Assembly (NCBI GenBank): GCA_020639135.1
Contig: JACKHE010000005.1
Span: 217,617 to 281,616, forward strand
Source of the DNA: Phycisphaeraceae bacterium
GTDB taxonomy: Bacteria; Planctomycetota; Phycisphaerae; Phycisphaerales; UBA1924
Length of the DNA stretch: 64,000 nt
Reading direction: 5' to 3'
Shown here piece after piece: positions 1 to 8,644 of this stretch. The first letter of the stretch is position 1. Every line of letters begins with the position of its first letter. Both the position numbers and the translations under genes were made by a program. The notes under the pieces are model-generated. The model was given only the letters and a program-made list of their open reading frames with translations, searched no databases and was not told the origin of the DNA.

Positions 1-1837
1 CGCCGCTGCCGTGGATCACGCCGATCCACTCCGAGCGTTGCTGCTCGTCGCCGTTGTCGGCGCCGCGGCGCAGCAGGTCGGCGAACCCGATGATCCCGTT
101 GAGCGGCGTCCTGATCTCGTGGCTCATCGAGGCGAGGAACCTGCTCTTGGCGTCGTGCGCCTCCTCCGCCGCGACCCGCGCCGCCTGCATCGCCTTCTCG
201 GCCTCCTTCCGCTGGGTCAGGTCGTTCTGCACCGCGATGAAGCTGACCACGGCGCCGTGCTCGTCGTGCACCGGCTGGATGTCGATCTCGAGCCAGTACT
301 CCCGGCCGTCCTTGCCCCGGTTGAGGATCTCACCCCGGAATCCCCGCCCCTGCAGCAGGGCGCGCCGGATCGCGTCCTTCGTGTCAGGGTCGGTGTTCTC
401 ACACTGCAGAAGCTGTCCCGGCTGGAGACCCCTGGCCTCGTCGATCGTGAAACCGCTGATGTCGGTGAAGCCCTGGTTCACCCAGACGATCCGCTGGTCG
501 GGGTCGGTCAGGATCACGGAGTTGGTCGTCTTCTCCGCCACCATCGAGAGCATGCGGATCCGCGCGGTCATCTCGTGTGCGATCCGGACCGCCCTCCGGC
601 GCGATGTGCCGAGCGTGAGGAAAATCCCCGCCAGCGCCATCGAGAGCAGCAAGCCGCCGACCGCCACGACGACCGGCGGGAACAGGTTGATCGTCGACTC
701 GTACGCAGGGGTGGACGCGATGCGCAGGACCCACTGCTGACCCCCGATGTCCAGACGCTCGGTGCGCTGGATCTCCCCCCCGTCCCGGTCCTCGATCTCG
801 GTGTGCGAAGCCTTGCCCCGGTCCAGGTCCAGCAGCAGGGTGTTCGTTGCGATGCGATCCCCCCGCGTGATCTGGAGGTGCGCGTAGCCGTGCAGCGCTT
901 CGGCGAGCATCGGCCGCAGCCCGTCCAGAGAGAACGTCGCGAAGAGCACGCCCTCCAGCGCAATCACCCGCTCTTCCGGGGTCGATGCCGGCTCGCCGTT
1001 GCGGTACACCGGGATCAGCCAGAGCATCTCGCTCCGGCGCCGATCCCCGTCCGGGATCTCCAGTGTTCCAGTCAGCAGCGGTGTCCCCTGCTCGGCCGCA
1101 CGCATCGCGGTGACACGCAGCGCTGGGATGGCGCCCAGATCCTCCCCGAGCAGCCGGCGCCCCTCGGCGTGGGGCTCGGCGTACCGAACGATCCAGTGCT
1201 GGTGGATGCCGCCGTGCAGGGAGACGTTGAACCCATCATCCGACTCCGCTCGCTGCGCCGCTTCGTACGCGGAGAGTTCCTCGTCCGGGACGAGATTAAG
1301 CATGCCCATGAGGCGGACGCCAGGGAACTCCTCCGCGAAGTTCCGGCTCGCGACGTAATCCACAAACTCATCGCGTTCGACGCTCTGGCTGGCCGCGTAC
1401 ACGCCACGCGCGCCCTTGAGGCCGTACACCGGGCGGTACGACCAGTCGTAGAGCACCCGCGCGGCCTGGTTGACCGCGACATCGAACCGGTGCCCCGCCG
1501 CCGCGACAATCTCCTGGCTCATCACGATCGCGATGGCCAGCGCCGTCGGGATGCCCAGCGCCAGGGTCATGCCCGCGTGCCAGCCCGCCCGATCGCTGTC
1601 ATGAGTTTCGTCTGGCGCGAAGTGATCGATCCCCTGCCGGGAGGCCACGACACACCGCCAGAGGATGAAGGGCCCGGCGAAGATCGCGAGCAGCATCGAA
1701 TCCAGCAGCGCCTCGCGCCAGCCTTCGAGACCCGGCGCCAGACGCGGGAGCACGAACATCACCACCGTCTCGGTGACGATGATGAGCACGAGGATCTCGA
1801 GGAAGAGCCTTCCGATTGTGTGCAGTGGTCTTGACAT
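1..1837 (-). CDS. CHASE-PAS hybrid-type sensor histidine kinase, C-terminus off the window
   Basis: Membrane sensor kinase that reads the left edge, so only about 612 N-terminal residues are visible. Translation from the ATG at 1837 begins MSRPLHTIGRLFLEILVL, a first membrane segment. A second membrane segment lies near residues 75-97 and is followed by a CHASE-like periplasmic sensor region (about 125-280). A further membrane segment lies near 385-405. A PAS/PAC domain follows (about 435-545; SVILTDPDQRIVWVNQGF), then a short coiled linker and the HisKA box FLASMSHEIRTPLNG with the phospho-acceptor His573. The ATPase domain and any receiver are outside the window. CHASE domains bind small extracellular ligands; the ligand here is unknown. 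No neighbouring response regulator is visible. The long open frame antisense to it is a high-GC shadow. Confidence 0.9.
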   Translation of the reverse strand, partial: MSRPLHTIGRLFLEILVLIIVTETVVMFVLPRLAPGLEGWREALLDSMLLAIFAGPFILWRCVVASRQGIDHFAPDETHDSDRAGWHAGMTLALGIPTALAIAIVMSQEIVAAAGHRFDVAVNQAARVLYDWSYRPVYGLKGARGVYAASQSVERDEFVDYVASRNFAEEFPGVRLMGMLNLVPDEELSAYEAAQRAESDDGFNVSLHGGIHQHWIVRYAEPHAEGRRLLGEDLGAIPALRVTAMRAAEQGTPLLTGTLEIPDGDRRRSEMLWLIPVYRNGEPASTPEERVIALEGVLFATFSLDGLRPMLAEALHGYAHLQITRGDRIATNTLLLDLDRGKASHTEIEDRDGGEIQRTERLDIGGQQWVLRIASTPAYESTINLFPPVVVAVGGLLLSMALAGIFLTLGTSRRRAVRIAHEMTARIRMLSMVAEKTTNSVILTDPDQRIVWVNQGFTDISGFTIDEARGLQPGQLLQCENTDPDTKDAIRRALLQGRGFRGEILNRGKDGREYWLEIDIQPVHDEHGAVVSFIAVQNDLTQRKEAEKAMQAARVAAEEAHDAKSRFLASMSHEIRTPLNGIIGFADLLRRGADNGDEQQRSEWIGVIHGSG

Positions 1838-2104
1838 CGGGATGGAGAATGGGCGCCGCATGGGTTCATCGAATCGATGCCCGGCGGACTTCAACGCTCC
1901 AGATAGGGCCCTTCACCCGAATCCGGGGATCGGTCGAGCAGCCGAAAACAGCGCGCCTCGGAAACCATCAGCGCGGGTCGCGGGTGAGTTCTCGGACCTC
2001 GGCCGCAGAACGGCCAGAGCATGGGCGCAATCCACCCTATCGGGTGGCAGGCTTGCAGAATGGCGCCACTCGGGCGGCGCCTGGGGTCCGGGTCTCTGAC
2101 TTGC
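1838..2104. other. intergenic region between histidine kinase and cysteine dioxygenase
   Basis: No gene is recognised here. It holds a perfect hairpin CCACCC-TATC-GGGTGG at 2032-2047, without a T-run on either side, and a GGCGCC/GGCGCC inverted pair at about 2063-2081. Either could end the leftward dioxygenase transcript, but neither looks like a classical intrinsic terminator. Confidence 0.4.
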
Positions 2105-2668
2105 TCAGGCGTGATCCCGCTGCCGGCTTCGGGCCTTCATCCCGGCCTCGTCCACCTCGCGGTAGATCCCCATCGCGTCGTAGCCCAGGATGGGGCAGTA
2201 CAGGTGCAGCGTGATCGACTGCCCCGCCTCGCCCCGCGGGACGCCCAGCCGGTGGATCGATTCGCCGGTGCTCCTGGCGGACTCACCTGACTTGAGCCGG
2301 CGCGTCGCGACCGGCGTCACGAGCTCGCCCTCGACGACCTTGAACCGGGTCTCTTCCACGTCGCCGGCGATCACTTTGAACCCGCAGTCGCTCTCGTCGT
2401 GGTCGTGGATCGGGCTCTGCATGTTGTCCCAGAAGATCGCCAGCAGCACGAACGCCTCGGCTTTGGCGATCTCGAACCGCGTCCGCTCGCCGGGGCTGAA
2501 GTGCCCGCACGCGCGGGCCTCGGCCTCCGAGATCGTGATCCGCTTGAACGCCTCGGCGACCTCGTCCCGTTTCGCGGGCAGCGCCGCGTAAGGCGTGAGG
2601 CGCCCGAGGATCAGCTCGCGCGTTCCGGGTTTCACGGACGGGTGGATCTTGATGGGATCCGGATGCAA
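2105..2668 (-). CDS. cysteine dioxygenase (CDO type I)
   Basis: Non-haem iron cupin that oxidises L-cysteine to cysteine sulfinate. With the TTG start at 2668 the protein has 187 residues, the usual bacterial size. The iron ligands are visible as PIHDHDESDC (His88, His90) and SIHRLG (His139). Cys95 and Tyr157 (LHLYCP) match the residues that form the Cys-Tyr crosslink in mammalian CDO. TTG is chosen because a good Shine-Dalgarno (AGGAAAGG) lies just upstream and no ATG fits; a GTG 11 codons further in is the alternative. It starts 29 bases after the stop of the PLP decarboxylase, so the two form an operon. The pair implies cysteine to cysteine sulfinate to hypotaurine. Confidence 0.88.
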   Translation of the reverse strand: MHPDPIKIHPSVKPGTRELILGRLTPYAALPAKRDEVAEAFKRITISEAEARACGHFSPGERTRFEIAKAEAFVLLAIFWDNMQSPIHDHDESDCGFKVIAGDVEETRFKVVEGELVTPVATRRLKSGESARSTGESIHRLGVPRGEAGQSITLHLYCPILGYDAMGIYREVDEAGMKARSRQRDHA

Positions 2669-2697
2669 AGCGCCTTTCCTTCCCTGAGCGTCTGCGC

Positions 2698-4131
2698 TCA
2701 GCGCACGATGTTGTCCGAGGGCGCCGCGCCCCGGGCGACATCGAGCAGTTCTTCGAACGCGTGTTCGAGCTGGCTCATGGTCAAAGTGGGATCGATGGTA
2801 ACAAGTCGGATGACCCGCCGCCCGAACACGACGCCGTGGCCGACCTTCAGCCGCCCCTGCGTGTTCAACTCGTCGCAGATCATCTCGGTGGACTTCCCGA
2901 CGACCTCGAAGCAGACGTTGACCCAGGAGGGCTCGAAGGCCAGGCTCATCCGGTCGTCGTCCCGGACGATCTCGACAGCGCGGCGAGCCAGGGCGACCTG
3001 CCGGTCCACGCGCTCGGCGTACCCGTCGTCCCCCAGCGCCTGCCATTGGGCCCAGAGCTTGAGCGCATCGTTGCGCCGCCCGCACTGGAGCGACCTCGTC
3101 CCGGGGTTCAGCCAGCCGTGGTCGGCGCCGAAGTCCTGCTGGAAGAGGTACGAGGCGGTCTCGTCGAAGTGCCTGCGGAAGAGGTCGGGCTCGCGCGTCA
3201 GGGCCACCGAGCAGGTCAGCGGGGCGCCCATCATCTTGTGCGCATCCCAGGTGAACGAGTCGGCCCGCTCCAGGCCCCGCAGCAGCGACCGGTGCTCGTG
3301 GTGCATCAGCGCGGTCCCGCCGTAGGCCCCGTCCACGTGCAGCCACAGCCCCTCGCGCCGCGCAACGTCGGCGATCGCGTCGATCGGGTCGAACGCGCCC
3401 ATCACCGTCGTCCCGCTCGTGGCAATGATCATCAGCGGCTTCAGCCCGGCTCTCCGATCCCCGGCGATCGCCGCCGCCAGCGCCTCGGGATCCATCCGGC
3501 CCTCGGCATCGACCCCGACCGGGCGGACGCTTTCGCGGCCGGCGCCGATCATCGCCGCGTTCTTGCGGATGGAGTAGTGGCACTCCGACGAGGCGTAGAT
3601 CGTCTGCCCCCGGCCGTCGAAGCCGAGCTCCCGCGAATCGGGGCGCATCTCGTTGCGCCCGACGAGCATCGCCGCGAGGTTGGACATCGAGCCCCCGGGG
3701 GTGAACATCGCGTCGCCGCCGGCCATCCCCGCCCTGGCGAGCATGCGCTCGAGCACCTCGCGCTCGATCAGCGCCTGAGGGCCGGCCACCTTCCAGGTGT
3801 ACATCGACTGGTTCAGCACCGCCGTCAGGACCTCGGCGATCGTCGCGACGCGCTCGCGCCCCGCGAAGAGCTGGTTGAAGAACCGCTCCCCGGAGGTCGT
3901 CGGCGTCGCCATCACCACGCGCCGAAGCCGCTCGATCGCCTCGGCCTCCCCGACGCCTCGCTCCGGGATCGCGATGGGCAGCGTCGCGATCGCCTGTTCG
4001 ACCGAGAGCGGGACAACACCATCCGGCGCCGATTCCCGGGCGATGATTGCCGAAGCGATGACCGCGGCATCCTCGACGGGGTTGCCGTGATCACTCGTGG
4101 CAGAGAGGGAGATTGACTCGGTGCGCGTCAT
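2698..4131 (-). CDS. PLP-dependent group II decarboxylase, probable cysteine sulfinate decarboxylase
   Basis: Fold-type I PLP decarboxylase of the glutamate/cysteine-sulfinate/aspartate family, 477 residues. The Schiff-base lysine is Lys299 in TWDAHKMMGAPLTCS, and LHVDGAYGG holds the aspartate that pairs with the pyridine nitrogen. The MMGAPL(Q/T)CS context resembles glutamate and cysteine-sulfinate decarboxylases more than aromatic ones. It is the first gene of an operon with cysteine dioxygenase (29-base gap), which makes cysteine sulfinate the likely substrate (inference). Aspartate or glutamate decarboxylation cannot be excluded from sequence. The start is ATG at 4131 (MTRTESIS). Confidence 0.85.
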   Translation of the reverse strand: MTRTESISLSATSDHGNPVEDAAVIASAIIARESAPDGVVPLSVEQAIATLPIAIPERGVGEAEAIERLRRVVMATPTTSGERFFNQLFAGRERVATIAEVLTAVLNQSMYTWKVAGPQALIEREVLERMLARAGMAGGDAMFTPGGSMSNLAAMLVGRNEMRPDSRELGFDGRGQTIYASSECHYSIRKNAAMIGAGRESVRPVGVDAEGRMDPEALAAAIAGDRRAGLKPLMIIATSGTTVMGAFDPIDAIADVARREGLWLHVDGAYGGTALMHHEHRSLLRGLERADSFTWDAHKMMGAPLTCSVALTREPDLFRRHFDETASYLFQQDFGADHGWLNPGTRSLQCGRRNDALKLWAQWQALGDDGYAERVDRQVALARRAVEIVRDDDRMSLAFEPSWVNVCFEVVGKSTEMICDELNTQGRLKVGHGVVFGRRVIRLVTIDPTLTMSQLEHAFEELLDVARGAAPSDNIVR

Positions 4132-4243
4132 GGAGGGTCGGAACCCGGGTTTCTGGTCTCCGGGGTCCTGCTGGTCATTGGTAGGCGTCGGGATGGACCA
4201 GACCCACCGGGATTCGGGAATATTTCCCGAACCCGGCCGGCAA

Positions 4244-4317
4244 TGACCCCACGGGGATTCGAACCCCGGTTTCCAGGATGAAAACCTGGCGTCCTGACCT
4301 GGCTAGACGATGGGGCC
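4244..4317 (-). tRNA. tRNA-Glu (anticodon UUC)
   Basis: A 74-base cloverleaf reads on the minus strand. The acceptor stem is GGCCCCA with TGGGGTC, discriminator A. The anticodon arm is CCAGG-TTTTCAT-CCTGG, giving anticodon TTC. The T arm is CGGGG-TTCGAAT-CCCCG. No 3' CCA is encoded. It stands alone between the decarboxylase operon and a divergent hypothetical gene. Two GluRS-like enzymes are encoded elsewhere in the window. Confidence 0.96.
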
Positions 4318-4334
4318 GTCGTTCAGGGGGGCCG

Positions 4335-4340
4335 ATTGTA
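4335..4340 (-). promoter_or_regulatory. -10 box for tRNA-Glu
   Basis: TACAAT on the minus strand (5 of 6 matches to TATAAT) ends 17 bases before the tRNA 5' end. No clear -35 is seen at the proper distance. Confidence 0.45.
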
Positions 4341-4405
4341 CCGGGGTCGCCCGGCCGAGTCGCCCGTCGCCGCGTCGTTTATCGGGCCCGGAATTCCACC
4401 CACTC

Positions 4406-4900
4406 ATGCCGGATTCCGCTACGGATCTGGCCGATCCATTGGGCATGACCGCCCCGACCGATGACCGGCGAGCCAGCGAGCGCCTCGACGTCGCCGACGC
4501 CGGCGTGGGGCATCGATTCGGGCACTTCCGCCGATCGTTTGTGCACGCTGTCGCCTTCGTGCTGGCGCTTGGGATGTTCCTCTACGCCGCCAACGTCATC
4601 GATCCCGGACAGTCGTCCGCCCACGAGGACGATCCCGGGGCGAAGCCGCACCCGCTGCGCAACCCGCAGGCGCCGGAATCCAGCGGCAGCCTCGGCACGC
4701 TCTCGAGCCCGCAGTACGTCGTCGAGATCCACGCCACAAGCGAGGGGCCACGCTACACCGTCCGCGACGCCAACGGCGTCGTGCTCGGCGCGATGCTCGA
4801 AGCCGTCGAGGTCGAGCAGGTCGCGCCCGGACTCGAGATCGAGGGCATGGTCGGTCAGCCCATCATGCTCGCCGAGCCCCGCGATCAGCTGCACGACTGA
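4406..4900 (+). CDS. single-pass membrane protein of unknown function
   Basis: A 164-residue protein from the ATG at 4406 (MPDSATDLADPLG). The upstream part of the open frame overlaps the tRNA gene and is unlikely to be translated. A hydrophilic N-terminus is followed by one membrane segment, FVHAVAFVLALGMFLYAANV, and then an acidic, proline-rich stretch and a small domain beginning YVVEIHATSEGPRYTVRDANG. The repeated Val/Glu pattern suggests a compact beta domain outside the cytoplasm (inference). It ends 39 bases before nadD. No family is recognised. Confidence 0.6.
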   Translation: MPDSATDLADPLGMTAPTDDRRASERLDVADAGVGHRFGHFRRSFVHAVAFVLALGMFLYAANVIDPGQSSAHEDDPGAKPHPLRNPQAPESSGSLGTLSSPQYVVEIHATSEGPRYTVRDANGVVLGAMLEAVEVEQVAPGLEIEGMVGQPIMLAEPRDQLHD

Positions 4901-4927
4901 GCTCGACGTCGTCCAACATCGGGCGCG

Positions 4928-4933
4928 TACCAT
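4928..4933 (+). promoter_or_regulatory. -10-like box, leaderless type, nadD
   Basis: TACCAT lies 6 bases before the nadD ATG at 4940, so transcription would start at or next to the start codon. It is one of ten such sites in the window. Confidence 0.4.
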
Positions 4934-4939
4934 CACCCG

Positions 4940-5614
4940 ATGGGTGACCCCGGCGAAATCCGATTCCCGCCTGAAGTGCGCACGGTCGCGGTCCTGGGTG
5001 GCTCCTTCGACCCGCCAACCCGCGCACACACCACGATCCCCCTCGCCGTCAGTCAGGCCATCGGCGCCGACTGGCTCCTGGTGATCCCGGCGGCAGTCTC
5101 CCCCTTCAAACGTGATGGCTCCCACGCGAGCGACGAACAGCGCCTGGCGATGCTCCGGCTCGCCTTGGCCGAACATCCCAGGGTCGCGATCTCGGCGATC
5201 GAGATTGAGCGGGGGGGGACCAGCTACACCGTGGAGACGCTCCGGGAGCTGCGCTGGAGGTTCCCGGCGATTGTCTTCCGCCTGCTCATCGGCGCCGATC
5301 AGGCGGCATCCTTTCACCGCTGGCGCGAGCCGCACGCGATCCTCGATCTCGCCGAGCCCGCCGTCATGCTCCGGGGCGATGTGAACGCCGATGCGCTGCT
5401 GGAATCGATGGCGCCGCACTGGAGCGCGGGGGAGCTGGCCGCCTGGCGCGCTCGCATCATCGCGGCGCCGACGCTCGACGCCAGCTCGACCGAGGCGCGG
5501 GCGCTGCTTCGAGTCTCGCCCCGCGACGAAGTTCGCCTGCGCGGGTTGCTGGATCCACGCGTGCTCGAATACATCACGAGGGAAGGGCTCTACGGCTCGG
5601 GCGTCGCGTCCTGA
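4940..5614 (+). CDS. nadD: nicotinate-nucleotide adenylyltransferase
   Basis: Transfers AMP from ATP to nicotinate mononucleotide, giving deamido-NAD in NAD synthesis. The protein has 224 residues, typical for NadD. The nucleotidyltransferase motif is VAVLGGSFDPPTRAHT (the family consensus is GG-F-P-H--H; the first His is replaced by Thr here), and the second signature is DASSTEARALL near the C-terminus (family: ISSTxIR). It starts at ATG 4940 without an obvious Shine-Dalgarno and with a -10-like TACCAT 6 bases upstream. Its last 25 bases overlap the convergent secreted-protein gene. Confidence 0.87.
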   Translation: MGDPGEIRFPPEVRTVAVLGGSFDPPTRAHTTIPLAVSQAIGADWLLVIPAAVSPFKRDGSHASDEQRLAMLRLALAEHPRVAISAIEIERGGTSYTVETLRELRWRFPAIVFRLLIGADQAASFHRWREPHAILDLAEPAVMLRGDVNADALLESMAPHWSAGELAAWRARIIAAPTLDASSTEARALLRVSPRDEVRLRGLLDPRVLEYITREGLYGSGVAS

Positions 5615-6417
5615 GCCGCCCTGGGCGGTTCGGTCGTTGGCTCGCCTGCGCCGGCGTCAGCCGTCGGCAGCGGCGGGCGCCCGACCGGCCCCCGGAGGAA
5701 CGCGTAGCCGTTAATCTGCCGGTGGATGTAGTCCGGCGCCGAGACGAGCAGGTTGCCCTCGTAGAAGCGCACCAGCGCGCCGTCGCCGCCGTTGTCGATC
5801 CACTGGTCGGGCTCGATGACGGCGCGGAGGATCTCCATCAGGCGCTCGGCCTCCTCCTCGGCGCTGAACACCTGCGTCTGCCCCTGGTTCTGCTGGAAGA
5901 TCCCGCCGCCACCGCCGCCCTGGCCCTGGCGGATGACCGAGTTCAGGTTCAGCTGCGGCACGTCCTTGTAGTCGGGCAGGACGAAGAGCAGGTCCTGCAC
6001 ATCGTAGATCTCCAGCCGCTTGAACTGGTTCAGCCTCGACCGGGGTCCGACCTGCAGCGCCCCGGAATCCTGATCGAGCTGCCACGTCGGCGCCTGGGAT
6101 CCGTCCAGCGCCGCCTGCTGCGCGGCATCGAGCAGCAGCGCCAGCGCCGGCGCGCCCTTGCCGCTGACCGAGACGATCGCCTCGGGGTCGAGCCCGTCGC
6201 TGTGCCGGTCGTTGATCCAGGCGATGTCCACCGTCGCGCCCGTCGCCGTGCGCACGAACTCGACGAAGTCCTCGAAGCGCACGTCCGGCGCCTCGACGGT
6301 CAGCGGCCTGGTCAGCAGCGCCAGCGTCCTGGCGCCCTCGCTCTGCGCCAGCGCGCCCGGCGCGAGGAGCAGCGTGATCGCCGCGATCGGCGCCAAGCAG
6401 TCTCGGATGGTTCGCAT
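5590..6417 (-). CDS. secreted protein of unknown function
   Basis: A 275-residue protein with a clear signal peptide (DCLAPIAAITLLLAPGALAQ). The mature part has an N-terminal alpha/beta region reminiscent of the short STN-like domains in secretin-type proteins (LTVEAPDVRFEDFVEFVRTA, then DIAW). A glycine/glutamine-rich linker (GQGGGGGGIFQQNQGQ) follows, then the phrase VRFYEGNLLVSAPDYIHRQI, and a Pro/Thr-rich tail. The segment YDVQDLLFVLPDY resembles the inter-domain stretch often seen in planctomycetal secretin-like proteins (inference). It overlaps nadD tail to tail by 25 bases. GGAG upstream of the ATG supports the start. Confidence 0.75.
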   Translation of the reverse strand: MRTIRDCLAPIAAITLLLAPGALAQSEGARTLALLTRPLTVEAPDVRFEDFVEFVRTATGATVDIAWINDRHSDGLDPEAIVSVSGKGAPALALLLDAAQQAALDGSQAPTWQLDQDSGALQVGPRSRLNQFKRLEIYDVQDLLFVLPDYKDVPQLNLNSVIRQGQGGGGGGIFQQNQGQTQVFSAEEEAERLMEILRAVIEPDQWIDNGGDGALVRFYEGNLLVSAPDYIHRQINGYAFLRGPVGRPPLPTADAGAGEPTTEPPRAAQDATPEP

Positions 6418-6485
6418 GGTGGTCTCCGGCGGGCTTGGCCCGCGCCAGGTTCTACGGGCGCGGGGCGCCGTCAGTTCCGCACCGG

Positions 6486-8345
6486 TCAGCGATCGGCTTC
6501 AACGGTGTCGATCGCCCGGATCGTCTCGCAGACCGTCAGCAGGGTCATCGCCGCCGCGTCCAGGGGCGCCCGCTGGTCGGACAGCGACATCCGAACGGCC
6601 CCGGTCGCGGTCGCGGCGGGCATCGGGACGAGGGCGGCGTCCGTTTCGTCGATCGTCAGCTCCATCAGGAAGCGCATCGCCCTGGTCAGGCGGACGATCT
6701 CGGGGAGTCGCTCGTCGGGGCTGGTCAGCCTGGGGTCCGCCAGCATCGTGGCCACCAGCGACAGCGCGCGCGCGGTCTGCCAGTTCGGGGCCGGGTGACG
6801 CGAGGCGGTGAAGATGATCGCGCCGACGAGGTCCGGCGCCGCCGCGCCGACCGGCGGGACCTGGAACCTCCACAGGATCGACCGGTGCTCGCGCAGCGCG
6901 ATCGCCGCGGGCAGCTTCGTTCCCGCCGGGTGCAGCGCCAGCTCCGCCCAGCCCAGCCACGGAGAGAGCGCCGGAAGCTCCTGCGCCGGGGATTCCCTGA
7001 AGAGTGCGCGCACCACCTGCTCCGTCGCGGATCGGTCGATGGTCCCGTCGGTCGCGGCGGCGTACGCGACAAGCGCCAGCGCGGGGGGCTCGATCGAGTC
7101 GGCGCTGTCGATGGCGCCGGCCACCGCGGCCCGGCACCGGAACCGCAGCCTCGTGATCGCCTTCGGCGTCTCGATGTCGTTCCACACGCCGGCGCGGTCC
7201 GCCTCGTTGATCGCGCACAGCGTCATCGCGGCCGAGGTCGGCTCGGCGGAGGGTTCCGCCTCGTCGCCCTGAACATCGGCGAGCTCCTCCAGCAGCGCGC
7301 CCACCGCCGCCAGCGGCGCCTTCGGGGATTGGCGCTGCAGCGCCCACCGAGTCAGCGCCATCGACGCCAGCGCCTGCGATCTCGGGGCGGCGATCACCGG
7401 ATCGGCGTAGTCGCCGGCCCAGGGACGGAGCGTGTCCATCAGGCCCAGGTGCTCCGGGCCCGGCCAGTGGCGGCGCAGGATGTTCCCTGCGATCCGGTCG
7501 GAAAAGGCGCGAAGCCCGCCGGACGTGACAGCCGTCGCCGGCGTGACCCGGCCGCCACGGAACAGGAACACCGGGGCCGAGCCCGGCGTGATCTGCGTCA
7601 GCCGGCTCGCCGGGAAGCGGTACACCACCAGCCCGTGGCTGTCGCGCAGCTGCTTGAGCGGCAGCGGCGGAAGGTCCAGCGCACCCGCAGCGGCGAGCAG
7701 CGCCTGCGCCGCATCGCGGTTCGAGGACTGCATCGATCCCGCGAAGACCGCGACCAGCCGGTCGCCCACGCGCGCCGCGACGCCCTCGATCCCCGGGTCC
7801 GCCTCGTCCCCGGCGTCGGCGAAGCTCTCGCCGCCGATCGGCGTCCACTGCCCGGCGAGCTCCAGGTCGATCGTCAGCGCCGCGGCGTCGCTGCGCAGAC
7901 GCTGCCCGCGCAGGGCGTCGTTGTCGCCCCGGATTCGCTCGCTCGCCTCGATCCACGCCCCGGCGGCGGCGTCGCGCAGCGCCCGGGCGGCGGGTTCATC
8001 AGGTCCGATCACCTCCGTGCCCCGCCCGACGACTCGGCCTCCCCGGCGCAGCGTCACGCTGATCGCCGTGCAACCCGGCAGGTCGATGGGCGCCGCAGCC
8101 TGCGGGATTGCGGCGGAGCGGATCCAGGGTTCGATGGTCTGATAAGCCGTCAGGGCGGCTTCCGGGCCCGGGACGTCGGGCGCCGGGGCCGGTTGCGCCG
8201 ATTGTGCGGGCCCGATCAGCGTTATCGCGTTGACGGCGAGCACTGCGATCTTGTCCCGCCACCTTGGCGTGGCATGCTTGTGGCACACCCCGGCGCTACA
8301 GGTCCGGGTGATCGGTTCGGCGGGATTCGGTGCGGACAGTCGCAT
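6486..8345 (-). CDS. large secreted protein of unknown function
   Basis: About 619 residues from ATG 8345; the same frame is open to 8390. The best signal peptide begins at a GTG at 8288 (MCHKHATPRWRDKIAVLAVN and on to an AQSAQ cleavage site), so the true start may be there. The mature protein is alanine- and arginine-rich. An N-terminal region reads GCTAISVTLRRGGRVVGRG, then a helix rich in Ala. Vaguely this recalls AMMECR1-like folds, but I do not claim the family. The C-terminal half looks like an all-helical repeat, with regular Leu/Ala heptads. It lies downstream of no obvious operon partner. Confidence 0.7.
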   Translation of the reverse strand: MRLSAPNPAEPITRTCSAGVCHKHATPRWRDKIAVLAVNAITLIGPAQSAQPAPAPDVPGPEAALTAYQTIEPWIRSAAIPQAAAPIDLPGCTAISVTLRRGGRVVGRGTEVIGPDEPAARALRDAAAGAWIEASERIRGDNDALRGQRLRSDAAALTIDLELAGQWTPIGGESFADAGDEADPGIEGVAARVGDRLVAVFAGSMQSSNRDAAQALLAAAGALDLPPLPLKQLRDSHGLVVYRFPASRLTQITPGSAPVFLFRGGRVTPATAVTSGGLRAFSDRIAGNILRRHWPGPEHLGLMDTLRPWAGDYADPVIAAPRSQALASMALTRWALQRQSPKAPLAAVGALLEELADVQGDEAEPSAEPTSAAMTLCAINEADRAGVWNDIETPKAITRLRFRCRAAVAGAIDSADSIEPPALALVAYAAATDGTIDRSATEQVVRALFRESPAQELPALSPWLGWAELALHPAGTKLPAAIALREHRSILWRFQVPPVGAAAPDLVGAIIFTASRHPAPNWQTARALSLVATMLADPRLTSPDERLPEIVRLTRAMRFLMELTIDETDAALVPMPAATATGAVRMSLSDQRAPLDAAAMTLLTVCETIRAIDTVEADR

Positions 8346-8403
8346 GATGTGAGTCGGACTGGCGGTGGCGGGCACGGGCCCGGCAGACAACCGGAGAATG
8401 GCA

Positions 8404-8505
8404 ATGACCAGGATTCTTGTTTCGAGTCACGGCGTCTTCGCCCTGACTCCCAACCGGCAGAAGATCCTCATCCTCGCGTTCCTGACGTTCGCGGCGATGT
8501 GCTGA
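8404..8505 (+). CDS. possible 33-residue membrane peptide
   Basis: Short frame starting MTRILVSSHGVFALTP and ending RQKILILAFLTFAAMC. It has a GGAGA Shine-Dalgarno 7 bases before the ATG, a positively charged segment and a C-terminal hydrophobic helix with a terminal cysteine. It lies in the otherwise empty gap between the large secreted protein and S1, which are both on the other strand. It is below usual gene-calling length. Chance cannot be excluded. Confidence 0.35.
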   Translation: MTRILVSSHGVFALTPNRQKILILAFLTFAAMC

Positions 8506-8581
8506 GCGGATCCTACCGGCGCCCCGGCGTGCGTGCCCCGGCGCCACGCCCCGACGCGGGACAACCCACGATCGACGAATG

Positions 8582-8622
8582 AAAAAGCGTCGCCACCCCA
8601 CCGGGGCAGCGACGCTTGTGTG
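8582..8622 (-). terminator. intrinsic terminator of rpsA
   Basis: The inverted repeat AAGCGTCGC / GCGACGCTT (8585-8593 with 8609-8617) is followed on the minus strand by TTTTTC. It lies 23 bases past the rpsA stop. A T-run on the plus side (8621-8627) may make it bidirectional. Confidence 0.85.
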
Positions 8623-8644
8623 TTTTTGAACCGGGCTCCGAGGG

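Noticed and set aside
11..1834. Open frame of about 600 codons on the plus strand at the left edge
   Set aside because: The opposite strand encodes CHASE, PAS and HisKA domains in one frame to the window edge.
2761..4116. Plus-strand open frame over the PLP decarboxylase
   Set aside because: The minus strand has Lys299 and the other family motifs. The plus frame is Pro/Arg-rich shadow.
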